Positions 19,203 to 27,400 of a stretch of DNA of 56,640 nucleotides are shown piece by piece (positions within the stretch are counted from its first letter, which is position 1; every line of letters starts with the position of its first letter). A program made the translations under genes and the position numbers. The DNA is from Muribaculaceae bacterium (GTDB lineage: Bacteria; Bacteroidota; Bacteroidia; Bacteroidales; Muribaculaceae), in assembly GCA_017624155.1 (NCBI GenBank), contig JAGANS010000071.1:1-56640 (forward strand). Reading direction: 5' to 3'. Under the pieces are notes generated by a model that was not told where the DNA came from, searched no databases, and was given only the letters and a program-made list of their open reading frames with translations.

Positions 19203-19552
19203 AGAGCCGGTTCGATAATATATTTTGACGTCAGGGCGGTCAGTCGTTGAGTGATTTTCTTTATCTCTTGAGGGAGCGATGGGGCTCCATCGTGACCGAA
19301 AGAGATAAAGAAAAGCGCCGACGAGTGACCGTGGCGAATGAAACTTCTGCCTATCAAATAAATATATGTTGCCCTTTGTATATATCTGTCAACAGTACCA
19401 GAGCATGAACAGATTACCATCGCATCGCATATCGCGGGCGATTTTCAGCCTTTTCGTCAGTTGTGTACGTCAAGTACACTCCTTCCTCACAGTCTAAAAA
19501 TCGCTCCACGCTATGCGACCCTGACGTTAAAATATATTATCGAACCGGCTCT
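19203..19552. repeat. Structured ~350-bp inverted-repeat element, copy 1
   Basis: Outer arms of about 34 nt (19203-19236 and 19519-19552) are complementary with one mismatch and start with AGAGC. Inside, 19255-19269 and 19300-19314 form a perfect 15-bp stem around a conserved GAGGGAGCGATGG loop region. A right-hand hairpin pairs 19426-19437 with 19506-19517 and is capped by GTGTAC/GTACAC (19463-19468 with 19474-19479). The middle of about 110 nt is AT-rich and unstructured. A second copy lies at 30684-31041 in the same orientation. The stems differ in sequence between copies but remain paired. No transposase or target duplication was seen. Confidence 0.85.
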
Positions 19553-19611
19553 TATGTATTGCATCCAAATTATCTATTATCTTATTTCGTGTTCTGAAAA
19601 GGTTTGCATTA

Positions 19612-21312
19612 TCAGTCATCACCCATTGCCCAGCCGATAGCGTTGGCAAACATGCGGCGGAAGGCCTCCGACTCAAACAACTTAGGGCTGTGGCCGGGCT
19701 GGAAGTAGACATTGCGGGCCTTCTTGTATGGATTGGTCCATACCACCGGATGATCGCCCATACGGACGTCGGAGGCGGGAGTATAGCTGTTCTCGTCGAC
19801 CGAGGCGAGAACAGTAACATTGGGACGGGGTGTGGTATTGTAGGTGTACCACTCGTCGTCGGGGAGCACGAATGTGGTGTCGGCACCCTTCATTACGGGG
19901 TGAGCGGCATCTTCAACCGTTACAGTGCCGTCGGCAAGAGGAGCGATATAATTCTTAAATGTGACGTCACCCATGAAGTTGGAGAACCAGTGCCACAAGG
20001 GATAGCCGTCAAATTCGCCGAGGAGTGTGGCATGATGGAATCCGATCCAGCCGCCGCGGCCGTTCTCAATATAGTCGATGAAGGCTTTCTGAGCCTCGGC
20101 AGGCCAGGTATACGGCGGAAAATCAAGCTGAATGATAAGGTCGTAGTCGGCAAGGAAAGCCTCGGTTATCGGATCTGCGTTGCGGATCTCGGTGATTGCC
20201 ATGCCGTGAGTGTCGGCATAGCCCTTGAGCCATGTCATTGCACGGGCGGTGAATGGACCGTGCTGACCGCCTCCCTCACTGAGCACAAGGATGTGAGGCT
20301 TGCCGGTCTTGCCTTTGAGGCGCGATGCGAGAGTGTTGCGCAGCGTGCCCTGCTCGTCATCGCCGCTGTAATCCCAGTACATGACACCGCGGAGGTCGTT
20401 CTCGAGAATATAGTCGCACTTCAGACCGAGCGAATGCGCATCATCATAGCCCATTACGGGGACACCGTCGGCATTGACCATCATCGGCACCTTGGCAACG
20501 TTGTCGAAAATGAGCTTATAGCCGTCGCTCTCCTTGATATTACGGAATTTGGAACCTTTCATTTCCTTGCCGCCGCGGCCATAGAACGGCACACCCATCA
20601 CAAGCTTTCCGGCAGGCACACCACCGGCGATATGAGCCTTGGCCGAGCTGTCGCAGGTAGCCGACGAGGTGTTCTCGGAAGGATAAAGGGCTGCATGGTG
20701 GATGGGAGCGTTGCCCATGTCGTAGGTCATCATGTTGACGAAGTCGAGATACGGCACTGCGCCACGGTAGTCGACATGCGCGGCACCGGCATCGGTGGCA
20801 ATAGTGACGAGGCGGTCGTCACCGAGTGTCTCGCGCAACTGTTTGAGGAGCAACGTGAAGTTATCCTTGTCGTTGGGACTTGAGGAAATGCCGGCGACAC
20901 TGCTGCCGGGATATTCCCAGTCGATGTCGATACCGTCGAGATTGAATTCCTTGACAATACGCAGGCAGTCATCGGCAAATTTGCGTCGGTTGTCGTCTGT
21001 GGCGACCATCTCGCTGAAGTTGCCGGCGCCCCAGCCGCCCACCGACAGCAGTACCTTGAGGTCGGGATCGGTATTCTTGAGGGCCGCAATAGCGCGCAGA
21101 CGGTCGGGATTTTGCACAATTACGCCGTCAAAGGTGTCCTTGACAAGGCCAAAGGCATAGTTGATATGTGTGAGCGTGGAAGGATCAGGCATAACTTCGG
21201 ACCATGATGTCACATAGCCCACGATGACCTTCTCGGGCCCTTTTTCGGCCTTGACTGCGAAGCCGCCGAGCAAGCAGGCGAGCAGGATGGCAAGAATTCG
21301 TGTTTTGTACAT
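19612..21312 (-). CDS. GH18-ThuA fusion, secreted chitinase/endo-glycosidase-like
   Basis: 566 residues. Signal peptide 1-22. GH18 TIM barrel (about 26-325) with the SVGGWG strand (90-95) and the catalytic DGIDIDWE motif, in which Asp126, Asp129, Asp131 and the acid Glu133 are all present. The MMTYDM strand and the MYWDYSGDDE strand near residue 310 are also visible. From about 335 to 566 a complete ThuA domain follows (NGRGGWIGFH, DDEWYTYN, HPVVWTNPYKKARNVYFQPGH). GH18 enzymes cleave chitin, chitooligosaccharides or the chitobiose core of N-glycans by substrate-assisted catalysis. The fusion gives ThuA a direct link to GlcNAc glycans. Last gene of its operon, 21 nt after the transporter. Confidence 0.9.
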   Translation of the reverse strand: MYKTRILAILLACLLGGFAVKAEKGPEKVIVGYVTSWSEVMPDPSTLTHINYAFGLVKDTFDGVIVQNPDRLRAIAALKNTDPDLKVLLSVGGWGAGNFSEMVATDDNRRKFADDCLRIVKEFNLDGIDIDWEYPGSSVAGISSSPNDKDNFTLLLKQLRETLGDDRLVTIATDAGAAHVDYRGAVPYLDFVNMMTYDMGNAPIHHAALYPSENTSSATCDSSAKAHIAGGVPAGKLVMGVPFYGRGGKEMKGSKFRNIKESDGYKLIFDNVAKVPMMVNADGVPVMGYDDAHSLGLKCDYILENDLRGVMYWDYSGDDEQGTLRNTLASRLKGKTGKPHILVLSEGGGQHGPFTARAMTWLKGYADTHGMAITEIRNADPITEAFLADYDLIIQLDFPPYTWPAEAQKAFIDYIENGRGGWIGFHHATLLGEFDGYPLWHWFSNFMGDVTFKNYIAPLADGTVTVEDAAHPVMKGADTTFVLPDDEWYTYNTTPRPNVTVLASVDENSYTPASDVRMGDHPVVWTNPYKKARNVYFQPGHSPKLFESEAFRRMFANAIGWAMGDD

Positions 21313-21333
21313 AATTGGTATAATGTTTTAAGA

Positions 21334-22620
21334 TTAGCTTTCAATGTCATGATCACAGGGACGGATACGCGAGCCCCACAAGGCATACGACAGCATGATG
21401 AGTTCGCATGCCACAACAAGCCACCAGGTGCTGCGCCACGATCCGATGATATCGGCACACACACCCTGCAGCAGAGGCAGAACGGCTCCGCCGACCACAC
21501 CGATCATGAACACACCCGAAGCGATGGTGGTATAGCGGCCGAGATCCTTGACGGCCAGGGTGAAGATCGCACCCCACATTATGGAGTGGCACAGACCCAC
21601 AGCTGCGAGAATCCATGGGCTGTCGGCCATGATGGCGGCTACGGTGAGGATAGTGGCACCCACGGTGGTGACAGTAAGCTGCACACGCGGAGGCACAGTG
21701 CTGAGCGTGCTGCCTACGAGACGTCCTACGAGGATTCCCCCCCAATATATGGTTGCGATCAGAGCGGGCGAGGGCATATTGAGATCGAAGGCATACATCG
21801 TGATGTTGGCGCCTATACATACCTCGGCACCCACATAGAAAAATATGGCCACGACACCGAGTGTGAGATGGCGGAACGACCACACGCTGCGCGGGAGGGC
21901 TTCGCCGCCCGCAGCACGGGTGCCGCTGATATCGGGCAGAGGAACACGCAGCAGGCCCAGACCGATAAATGTCATAATACAGGCGAGCGACAGAAACGGA
22001 ACCATGAGCATGTCAACGTCGATCGCATCGACAGCCACGCCGCCGAATACAATGCCCGACACAAAGTATGGAGCCACCGTTGTGCCTATTGCATTGGCAG
22101 AACCGCCTATGGCGAGTCGCTGCACACTTTGGGTGCCGCGCACATCACAGGCTGCAAGATATGGATTGATGACCACCTGAAGCACTGTGGCACTGCCGCC
22201 GACTGTAAACGAGCCGAGCAGGAAAACAAGAAATGCCGGGGGCAGCGACAGACTGCCGAGGGCAATGGCCGATTCGGGCCATGACGAGGCTGACCAGGCC
22301 GACACAAAGAACAGCAGCAGTCCGGCGCTCATCATCATAAGGCCGCGCACGAGTGTCGAACGATATCCGTAGCGGTTGATCCAGCGCGAGCCAAGGCCGC
22401 CGCACACCGGATAAGCCAGGAACCACGAGAATGTGATAAGGGTGGCAAAAGTATTCTGCAGCGAACCCATGCCGTTGAGAAATGCCTGTTTGAGAGGTGC
22501 CTGAAACTGTGTGTTCACCGTAGTGAGGAATCCCACCACGAAGAATAGCACCACCATTGTGATGAAGGCGGTTACATAATTAGTCTGTGCGGCCGCAGGT
22601 GTTTCTATTTTCTGTTCCAT
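21334..22620 (-). CDS. nagP: FHS-family MFS sugar transporter, NagP-like
   Basis: 428 residues with about 12 hydrophobic segments. It belongs to the fucose/glucose-galactose (FHS) branch of the MFS. The first helix has FFVVGFLTTVNTQF, followed by the LIQ/SWF region and the LQVVINPYLA segment characteristic of this branch. It is expected to import a monosaccharide by proton symport across the inner membrane. The operon (ROK kinase, hexosamine-phosphate isomerase, GH18) points to GlcNAc, GlcN or GalNAc, so NagP is the likely but unproven assignment. It starts 5 nt after the isomerase stop. Confidence 0.85.
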   Translation of the reverse strand: MEQKIETPAAAQTNYVTAFITMVVLFFVVGFLTTVNTQFQAPLKQAFLNGMGSLQNTFATLITFSWFLAYPVCGGLGSRWINRYGYRSTLVRGLMMMSAGLLLFFVSAWSASSWPESAIALGSLSLPPAFLVFLLGSFTVGGSATVLQVVINPYLAACDVRGTQSVQRLAIGGSANAIGTTVAPYFVSGIVFGGVAVDAIDVDMLMVPFLSLACIMTFIGLGLLRVPLPDISGTRAAGGEALPRSVWSFRHLTLGVVAIFFYVGAEVCIGANITMYAFDLNMPSPALIATIYWGGILVGRLVGSTLSTVPPRVQLTVTTVGATILTVAAIMADSPWILAAVGLCHSIMWGAIFTLAVKDLGRYTTIASGVFMIGVVGGAVLPLLQGVCADIIGSWRSTWWLVVACELIMLSYALWGSRIRPCDHDIES

Positions 22621-22625
22621 GGTTG

Positions 22626-23375
22626 TCAGGCGTTTCGGAGTGAATTGACATCAATGAGGGCAGCAGCCTTGCTGTCGAGCAGGAACTCACATGCCGGATG
22701 GAGTTGGAGAATAGACGCGGGTACATCGGATGAGATGGAACCGCAGAGCATCTGCCGCACTATTGCGGCCTTGTTGTCGCCCTTGGCTACAAGTACGATG
22801 CGGCGCGCGTGCATAATGTCGCGCAGGCCCAGTGTCACACCTCCGAGAGGTACACCGGCAGGCGTGGCCGTCTCGCGGCGAATGCGGGCTTCGAGGACGG
22901 GATCCATCGAGGCGGTGCCGGCAGTACAGTTAAGTGCCGAGCCGGGCTGATTGAATCCGAGATGTCCGTTCTCTCCCAGGCCGAGGATGAGCAGATCGAT
23001 GCCTCCGCGGCGCTTGATTTCACCGGTAAACTTACGGCAATCGGCGGCAAAATCGCCGGAGCGCGTAGGCAGCATCAGGAAATGCTCGTCGTCGATGTCC
23101 ATTCCGTCGATTATCTCGGTGCGCAGCATGGTATAGCAGGCACCGGCATATTCGCGGTCGACACCGGTCACCTCGTCGAGGCCGAAAAATGTCACTCGCG
23201 AAGCATCGAAATCGAGGTTGCGGTGAATGTCGCATACAAGGCGGTGTATGTTGCCGGTAGTACGCCCCGTCGAGAGTCCGATTACAGACTGCGGACGGGC
23301 ACATATCATGTCGACTATACGCCATGCGGCGGTGGTGTCGAATTGCTTCTCATTGTCGGCTACTGTTATATTCAT
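22626..23375 (-). CDS. NagB/AgaI-like aminosugar-6-phosphate deaminase/isomerase with altered active site
   Basis: 249 residues, full length for the NagB/AgaI family. The phosphate loop is LSTGRTTG (34-41) and the catalytic LDE is at Asp67. The active-site motif reads G-E-N-G-H-L-G-F-N-Q-P (134-144). In E. coli NagB this is D-G-H-I-A-F-N-E-P with Asp141, His143 and Glu148. Here the Asp is Asn136, a substitution also found in the AgaI and Bacillus-type branches. His138 is kept. The Glu is Gln143 (codon CAG), which is unusual. The C-terminal half resembles AgaI (GVTLGLRDIM, VPASILQLH). The family converts GlcN-6-P or GalN-6-P to the keto-hexose phosphate plus ammonia. Its ATGA overlaps the ROK stop. 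Confidence 0.85.
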   Translation of the reverse strand: MNITVADNEKQFDTTAAWRIVDMICARPQSVIGLSTGRTTGNIHRLVCDIHRNLDFDASRVTFFGLDEVTGVDREYAGACYTMLRTEIIDGMDIDDEHFLMLPTRSGDFAADCRKFTGEIKRRGGIDLLILGLGENGHLGFNQPGSALNCTAGTASMDPVLEARIRRETATPAGVPLGGVTLGLRDIMHARRIVLVAKGDNKAAIVRQMLCGSISSDVPASILQLHPACEFLLDSKAAALIDVNSLRNA

Positions 23376-24331
23376 GCCATTACTGATTTAGCGTTCATGG
23401 CCACCGCGGCGGCGCCGAGGAGACCTATATTGGCGGGATTGAGCCGGGTGAGCACAACACCGTTGGTGACAAATCTCATTGTGTGCTTGTGGAGACGCAT
23501 AATAATGCTGTTGAACATCATGGGATCGCTCACAATGCCTCCGCCGAGCACCACGGTGTCGGGATCGGTGACACGCACCAGATTCATTATCAGATTGGCG
23601 ATGCCGCGGGCGGCGTTGTCGACGAGCAAACCGCACAGGCTGTCGTTCTTGCGTGCAAGTTCATATATGCGACGCACATCCACACGGACACTGCCCAGCT
23701 CGGGCACCTCAAGAGCCGAATCAGGATAATGAGGACGCAACATGCGGGCGCACAGATCAAAGCCAATGCCCGATGCGATGGCCTCGACACAGTCGGTGCG
23801 GCCGCAGCAGCACTTCACGCCGGTGCTTATACCCACCTGTGTATGTCCTACCTCACCGGCATTAAAATGGCTGCCGCGGGTGATGCGACCGTTGACAACC
23901 GTGCCGGCAGCGATGCCTGTGCCGATATTGATATAAATGAAATTATCGCTTATGCGACCATAGCCCCACAGCTGCTCGGCCGCCGTGGCACTCTTCACGT
24001 CGTTGCTCAGATAACATGGCATACCGAATGTCTTTGTAATCTCATACGCGAGCTCGATGGGCTGCGAACGGTCGAGATCTATCTGGAGCCATTGACCGGC
24101 CTCGCTGTCGACACGTCCTATCATACCTATGCCGATCGCCGAGGGCCTGCGGTCGCCACAACCGACGGTACGCAGATAGTCGCAGAGCGACGACTTGATG
24201 ATGTCGACTGCCGACTGCTGGTTGACGTAGCCTGTGGTGTATCTTTTGCTGGCAAGGATGTTGCCATCGGTGTCGACTTCACCGATAAGCAGTTTTGTCC
24301 CTCCAAAATCCAGTCCTAAATATGTTTCCAT
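23372..24331 (-). CDS. ROK-family sugar kinase
   Basis: 319 residues. The N-terminal ATP-binding DFGGTK motif is at residues 8-13. The ROK zinc motif lies in GEVGHTQVGISTGVKCCCGRTDC, where one His and three Cys are in place, followed by the family Glu (CVEAIASG). The C-terminal phosphate-binding region is LGGGIVSDP. ROK kinases phosphorylate glucose, GlcNAc, ManNAc or similar sugars at O6. No DNA-binding domain is present, so it is a kinase and not a NagC-type repressor. As first gene of a hexosamine operon it is probably an N-acetylglucosamine or glucosamine kinase. It overlaps the next gene by 4 nt. Confidence 0.9.
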   Translation of the reverse strand: METYLGLDFGGTKLLIGEVDTDGNILASKRYTTGYVNQQSAVDIIKSSLCDYLRTVGCGDRRPSAIGIGMIGRVDSEAGQWLQIDLDRSQPIELAYEITKTFGMPCYLSNDVKSATAAEQLWGYGRISDNFIYINIGTGIAAGTVVNGRITRGSHFNAGEVGHTQVGISTGVKCCCGRTDCVEAIASGIGFDLCARMLRPHYPDSALEVPELGSVRVDVRRIYELARKNDSLCGLLVDNAARGIANLIMNLVRVTDPDTVVLGGGIVSDPMMFNSIIMRLHKHTMRFVTNGVVLTRLNPANIGLLGAAAVAMNAKSVMA

Positions 24332-24368
24332 GTGATTGCAGGTTGGTTGTTAGATTATATAACGCTTG

Positions 24369-24376
24369 CAAATTTA
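24369..24376 (-). promoter_or_regulatory. -7 promoter element for the ROK-NagB-NagP-GH18 operon
   Basis: Minus-strand TAAATTTG matches TAnnTTTG, 37 bp upstream of the ROK start, within the 118-bp gap after the HTCS gene. The -33 region lacks a clean TTTG, which would fit an activator-dependent promoter. Confidence 0.45.
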
Positions 24377-24449
24377 GCCTGTAAAACGTCATGATTGGTT
24401 TAAAAACTGCCAAAATCGGTTTAGAGATTGTCCGATTGAACAAACGACG

Positions 24450-27400
24450 CTATATTTTACTGGGGCTGAAACCAAATTGTTTCTTGAAACAGGTACTGAA
24501 ATATTTGGGATCGGAGAATCCCACCATATATGCCACCTCGCTGATGTTGTAGTTGCGTGTGGCAAGGAGTTCCTTGGAGCGGTTGAGGCGCATGATACGC
24601 ATAAACTCGTTGGGCGACTGTCCGCTGAGCGACTTTATCTTGTTGTAGACCGATGTGCGGCTCATGCCGAGGTCGGCACACAGTTCGTTGACCGAATACT
24701 CGGAGTCGGACAGATGCTCATTGATTATCTCCATAGTCCGGGTCATGAAGCGGCGGTCCAGCTCGCTGGAGAATTCCTCCTGGGCCGGTTCACAGTCCTC
24801 GGCGAGCACCCTCTTGCCGAGTTCGCGGCGACTCTTGATGATGTTGCGTATGCGGGCCTTGAGCACCACTATGTCGAATGGCTTTATTATATAATCGTCG
24901 GCGCGGGCCTCGAGTCCTGACACTATGTCCTCGCGACCGGCCAGTCCGGTGAGCAGTATCACCGGGATATGGCTGGTGTCGATGTTGGTCTTGAGCATAC
25001 GGCACATCTCATCGCCGCGCAGGCGCGGCATCATGATGTCGGAAATCACCAGATCGGGATTTCCCGAACGTATATCATCGAGAGCCGAGGCGGGATTGTC
25101 GGAGGTAATCACATTATATTCATCACCCAACTGCGCTTTGAGGAAGGCACGCATGTCGGGATCGTCGTCTATGACATATACAGTGCTCCTGTGCTGAGCG
25201 GAATCATCTGTATCGGCGGTATCGGCCGCGTTGCCGGTTTCATCTGTGCCGGGCAGCGGCACAGTCCGGTAGCGGGTAGCGAATTCGACCGGAAGGGTAA
25301 CAGTGAATGTGGAGCCGCGGCCCTGCTCGCTTATAAATGTTATTTTACCGCGGTGATCATGTACAAGCCTGCCGGTGATGAGCAGGCCGAGTCCCGTACC
25401 CGAAGCATCGCAGCCGGCGGCCTCGGGCGAGCGGTGACGCCGCTTGAATACATAGCGGGCATCAGCCACCGACATTCCTATGCCGGTATCGGCCACCGAC
25501 AGCGCCCAGTGACGGCGTCCCGACCGACGGGCCGACAGGGTCACCTTGCCGTGGTTGGTATACTTTATGGCATTCGACATCAGATTGTCGACGATATGGT
25601 CGAATTTATCAGGGTCGATCATCACCCGCGGCATGTCGGGGGCCACGTCACACTCAATGCTTATACCCTTGAACAGCGCCAAAGTAGAATATTCCTCAAT
25701 CTTTACATGCAGATATTCGAGGATGTCGACACTCTGTACCCGCAACTGCCTCGCGCCCTTTGCCTCGCGTCGCAAGCCAAGCATCTCGTCGAGCATACCC
25801 ATTGTCTTCTCTATACCGGCACGGGCCTGCAACAGGTTGGCGCGGGCGCTTTCGCTGAGGCCGCCCTCGAGTTCAATATTCAGCAACGGCGACTTAATCA
25901 TTGACATAGGCGTGCGTATATCATGGGCGATAGCAGCATACGATCGCAACTGTGACTCTATATGCCGCTCGTGCCGCACACGTCGCAGGGTCGTTATCAC
26001 AAACCACAGCAGCGCGGCCATCAACAGCGCATAAATGCATATGGCCCACGGACTAAGCCACATCGGCGGACGGACCACGATACCGAGACGGCGCTCGGTG
26101 AAGGCTTTGCCGCTATACAGGTCGATGGCCCTGATGACGAGGGTATAGCTGCCCGACGGCAGATCGGAGTAACGGATTCCTGCTCCGGCACCGGCAGTGA
26201 CGGGCCGGTCGTCGTAGCCTTCAAGCATATACTCGAATCCTATGCGTCGCGGCGACACATAGTCGATCAACGCATATCTCAACTCGAATGAGTTCTGCTT
26301 ATGACTTAGCTCTATATGGTCGGTAAGGTTGATATTGCGCGACAGCGGCGAACCATCAACACCGGGCTGCATAGGACGGTCGTGGACAAGGAAGTCGGTA
26401 AGCAATATAGCGCCCTTCACATCCTCGCGGAATTGCTCCGACGGATTGAACACCACACATCCCTCAGCGGAACCGAGCATTATATCACCGGCGCGTGTAC
26501 TCATGCCTCCGCCGGCATTGAACACACCGCGGTTGGTACCGAGAAAGTATGTGAACCGCATCATGCTGTCGCCGGCTGCGGCAAAACGGTACAGGTCGGT
26601 TTCGGTACATACCCATACGCATCCGCTTCCATCGCGGGCGAGCGAGTAGATAGTGTTTGAACTTAGGCCGTCGTCAGTGGTGAACCTGCGGGTCTTGCCG
26701 CTGCCACGGTCGTGGCGCAGCAATCCGTCGCCCTGAGTGCCTATCCACAGCACGTCGGCCACGGTGTCGGCAAGCAGCGCACGCACCGGATATCGGAGGG
26801 TGATGCTGTCGAATGTCTGCGTCCACGCAAACGAATCGGAAACAGGCTGATAGCGCCCCACCCCCTTGTTGCCGCCGAAAAGCGGACCGCCGGCATCGGG
26901 CACGATTGTGGCTATGCAGTCCTCGTCATAATATCGGTACGAGCCGTCGTTGATGTTGTAGCGTGTAAGCGGGCCGTGGATACCGCCTATCCATATATTG
27001 CCGTCGGGCATGCCGTAGCCGGCAAAAACATAATCGGTCCCGACCCCGCTTGCCGAGCCGGGCGCCTGGACAGGCATACGTATCACCGAGCCGGTAACTT
27101 TATCGATGATATTGAGCCCGTCGCCGTATGTGCCTACGAGGATGCGGCCCCGACTATCCTCGCCCAGCGACAGCACCACCCCGGCCATATAATCGGAACG
27201 CTGCATATAGCGCCACCATCGGTCGAGCGAGGGGCTGTAACGGCTCACACCTTTGTCGGTGCCGAACCACAGATCGCCATCCGAATCCTCGAAAATCACA
27301 TTGACATAATCGGAAATAAGGGACGCCGGATTTCCGCTTTTAGATCGCAGAATATTCACAGTGTGACTGAGGGGCGGTATGTAGTTGATGCCGTTGTGAC

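Larger units (their letters stand above)
18950..19611. other. Intergenic region between susC and the GH18-ThuA gene
   Basis: 662 bp without a convincing gene. From left to right it holds the AT-rich susC promoter region (to about 19140), a strong minus-strand terminator (19132-19174) and a 350-bp structured repeat (19203-19552). About 59 bp then separate the repeat from the GH18 stop. The small ORFs inside the repeat are discussed under rejected items. Confidence 0.8.

Noticed and set aside
19196-19420. Small minus-strand ORF inside repeat copy 1 (74 codons), with a similar 83-codon ORF in copy 2 (30668-30919)
   Set aside because: The two share a stretch around FGHDG-PSLP and RLTALT. This is explained by the conserved DNA blocks and the equal length of the hairpin between them. 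The remaining residues do not match, and neither has a convincing start or promoter.
19203-19552. Insertion sequence or MITE with terminal inverted repeats
   Set aside because: The paired outer arms look like terminal repeats, but the arm sequences differ between copies, no flanking target duplication is visible and no transposase is nearby. A structured element fits better, although passive mobility remains possible.
23372-24331. ROK protein as a NagC-type transcriptional repressor
   Set aside because: It begins directly with the DFGGTK kinase motif and lacks any N-terminal helix-turn-helix, so it is read as a kinase.
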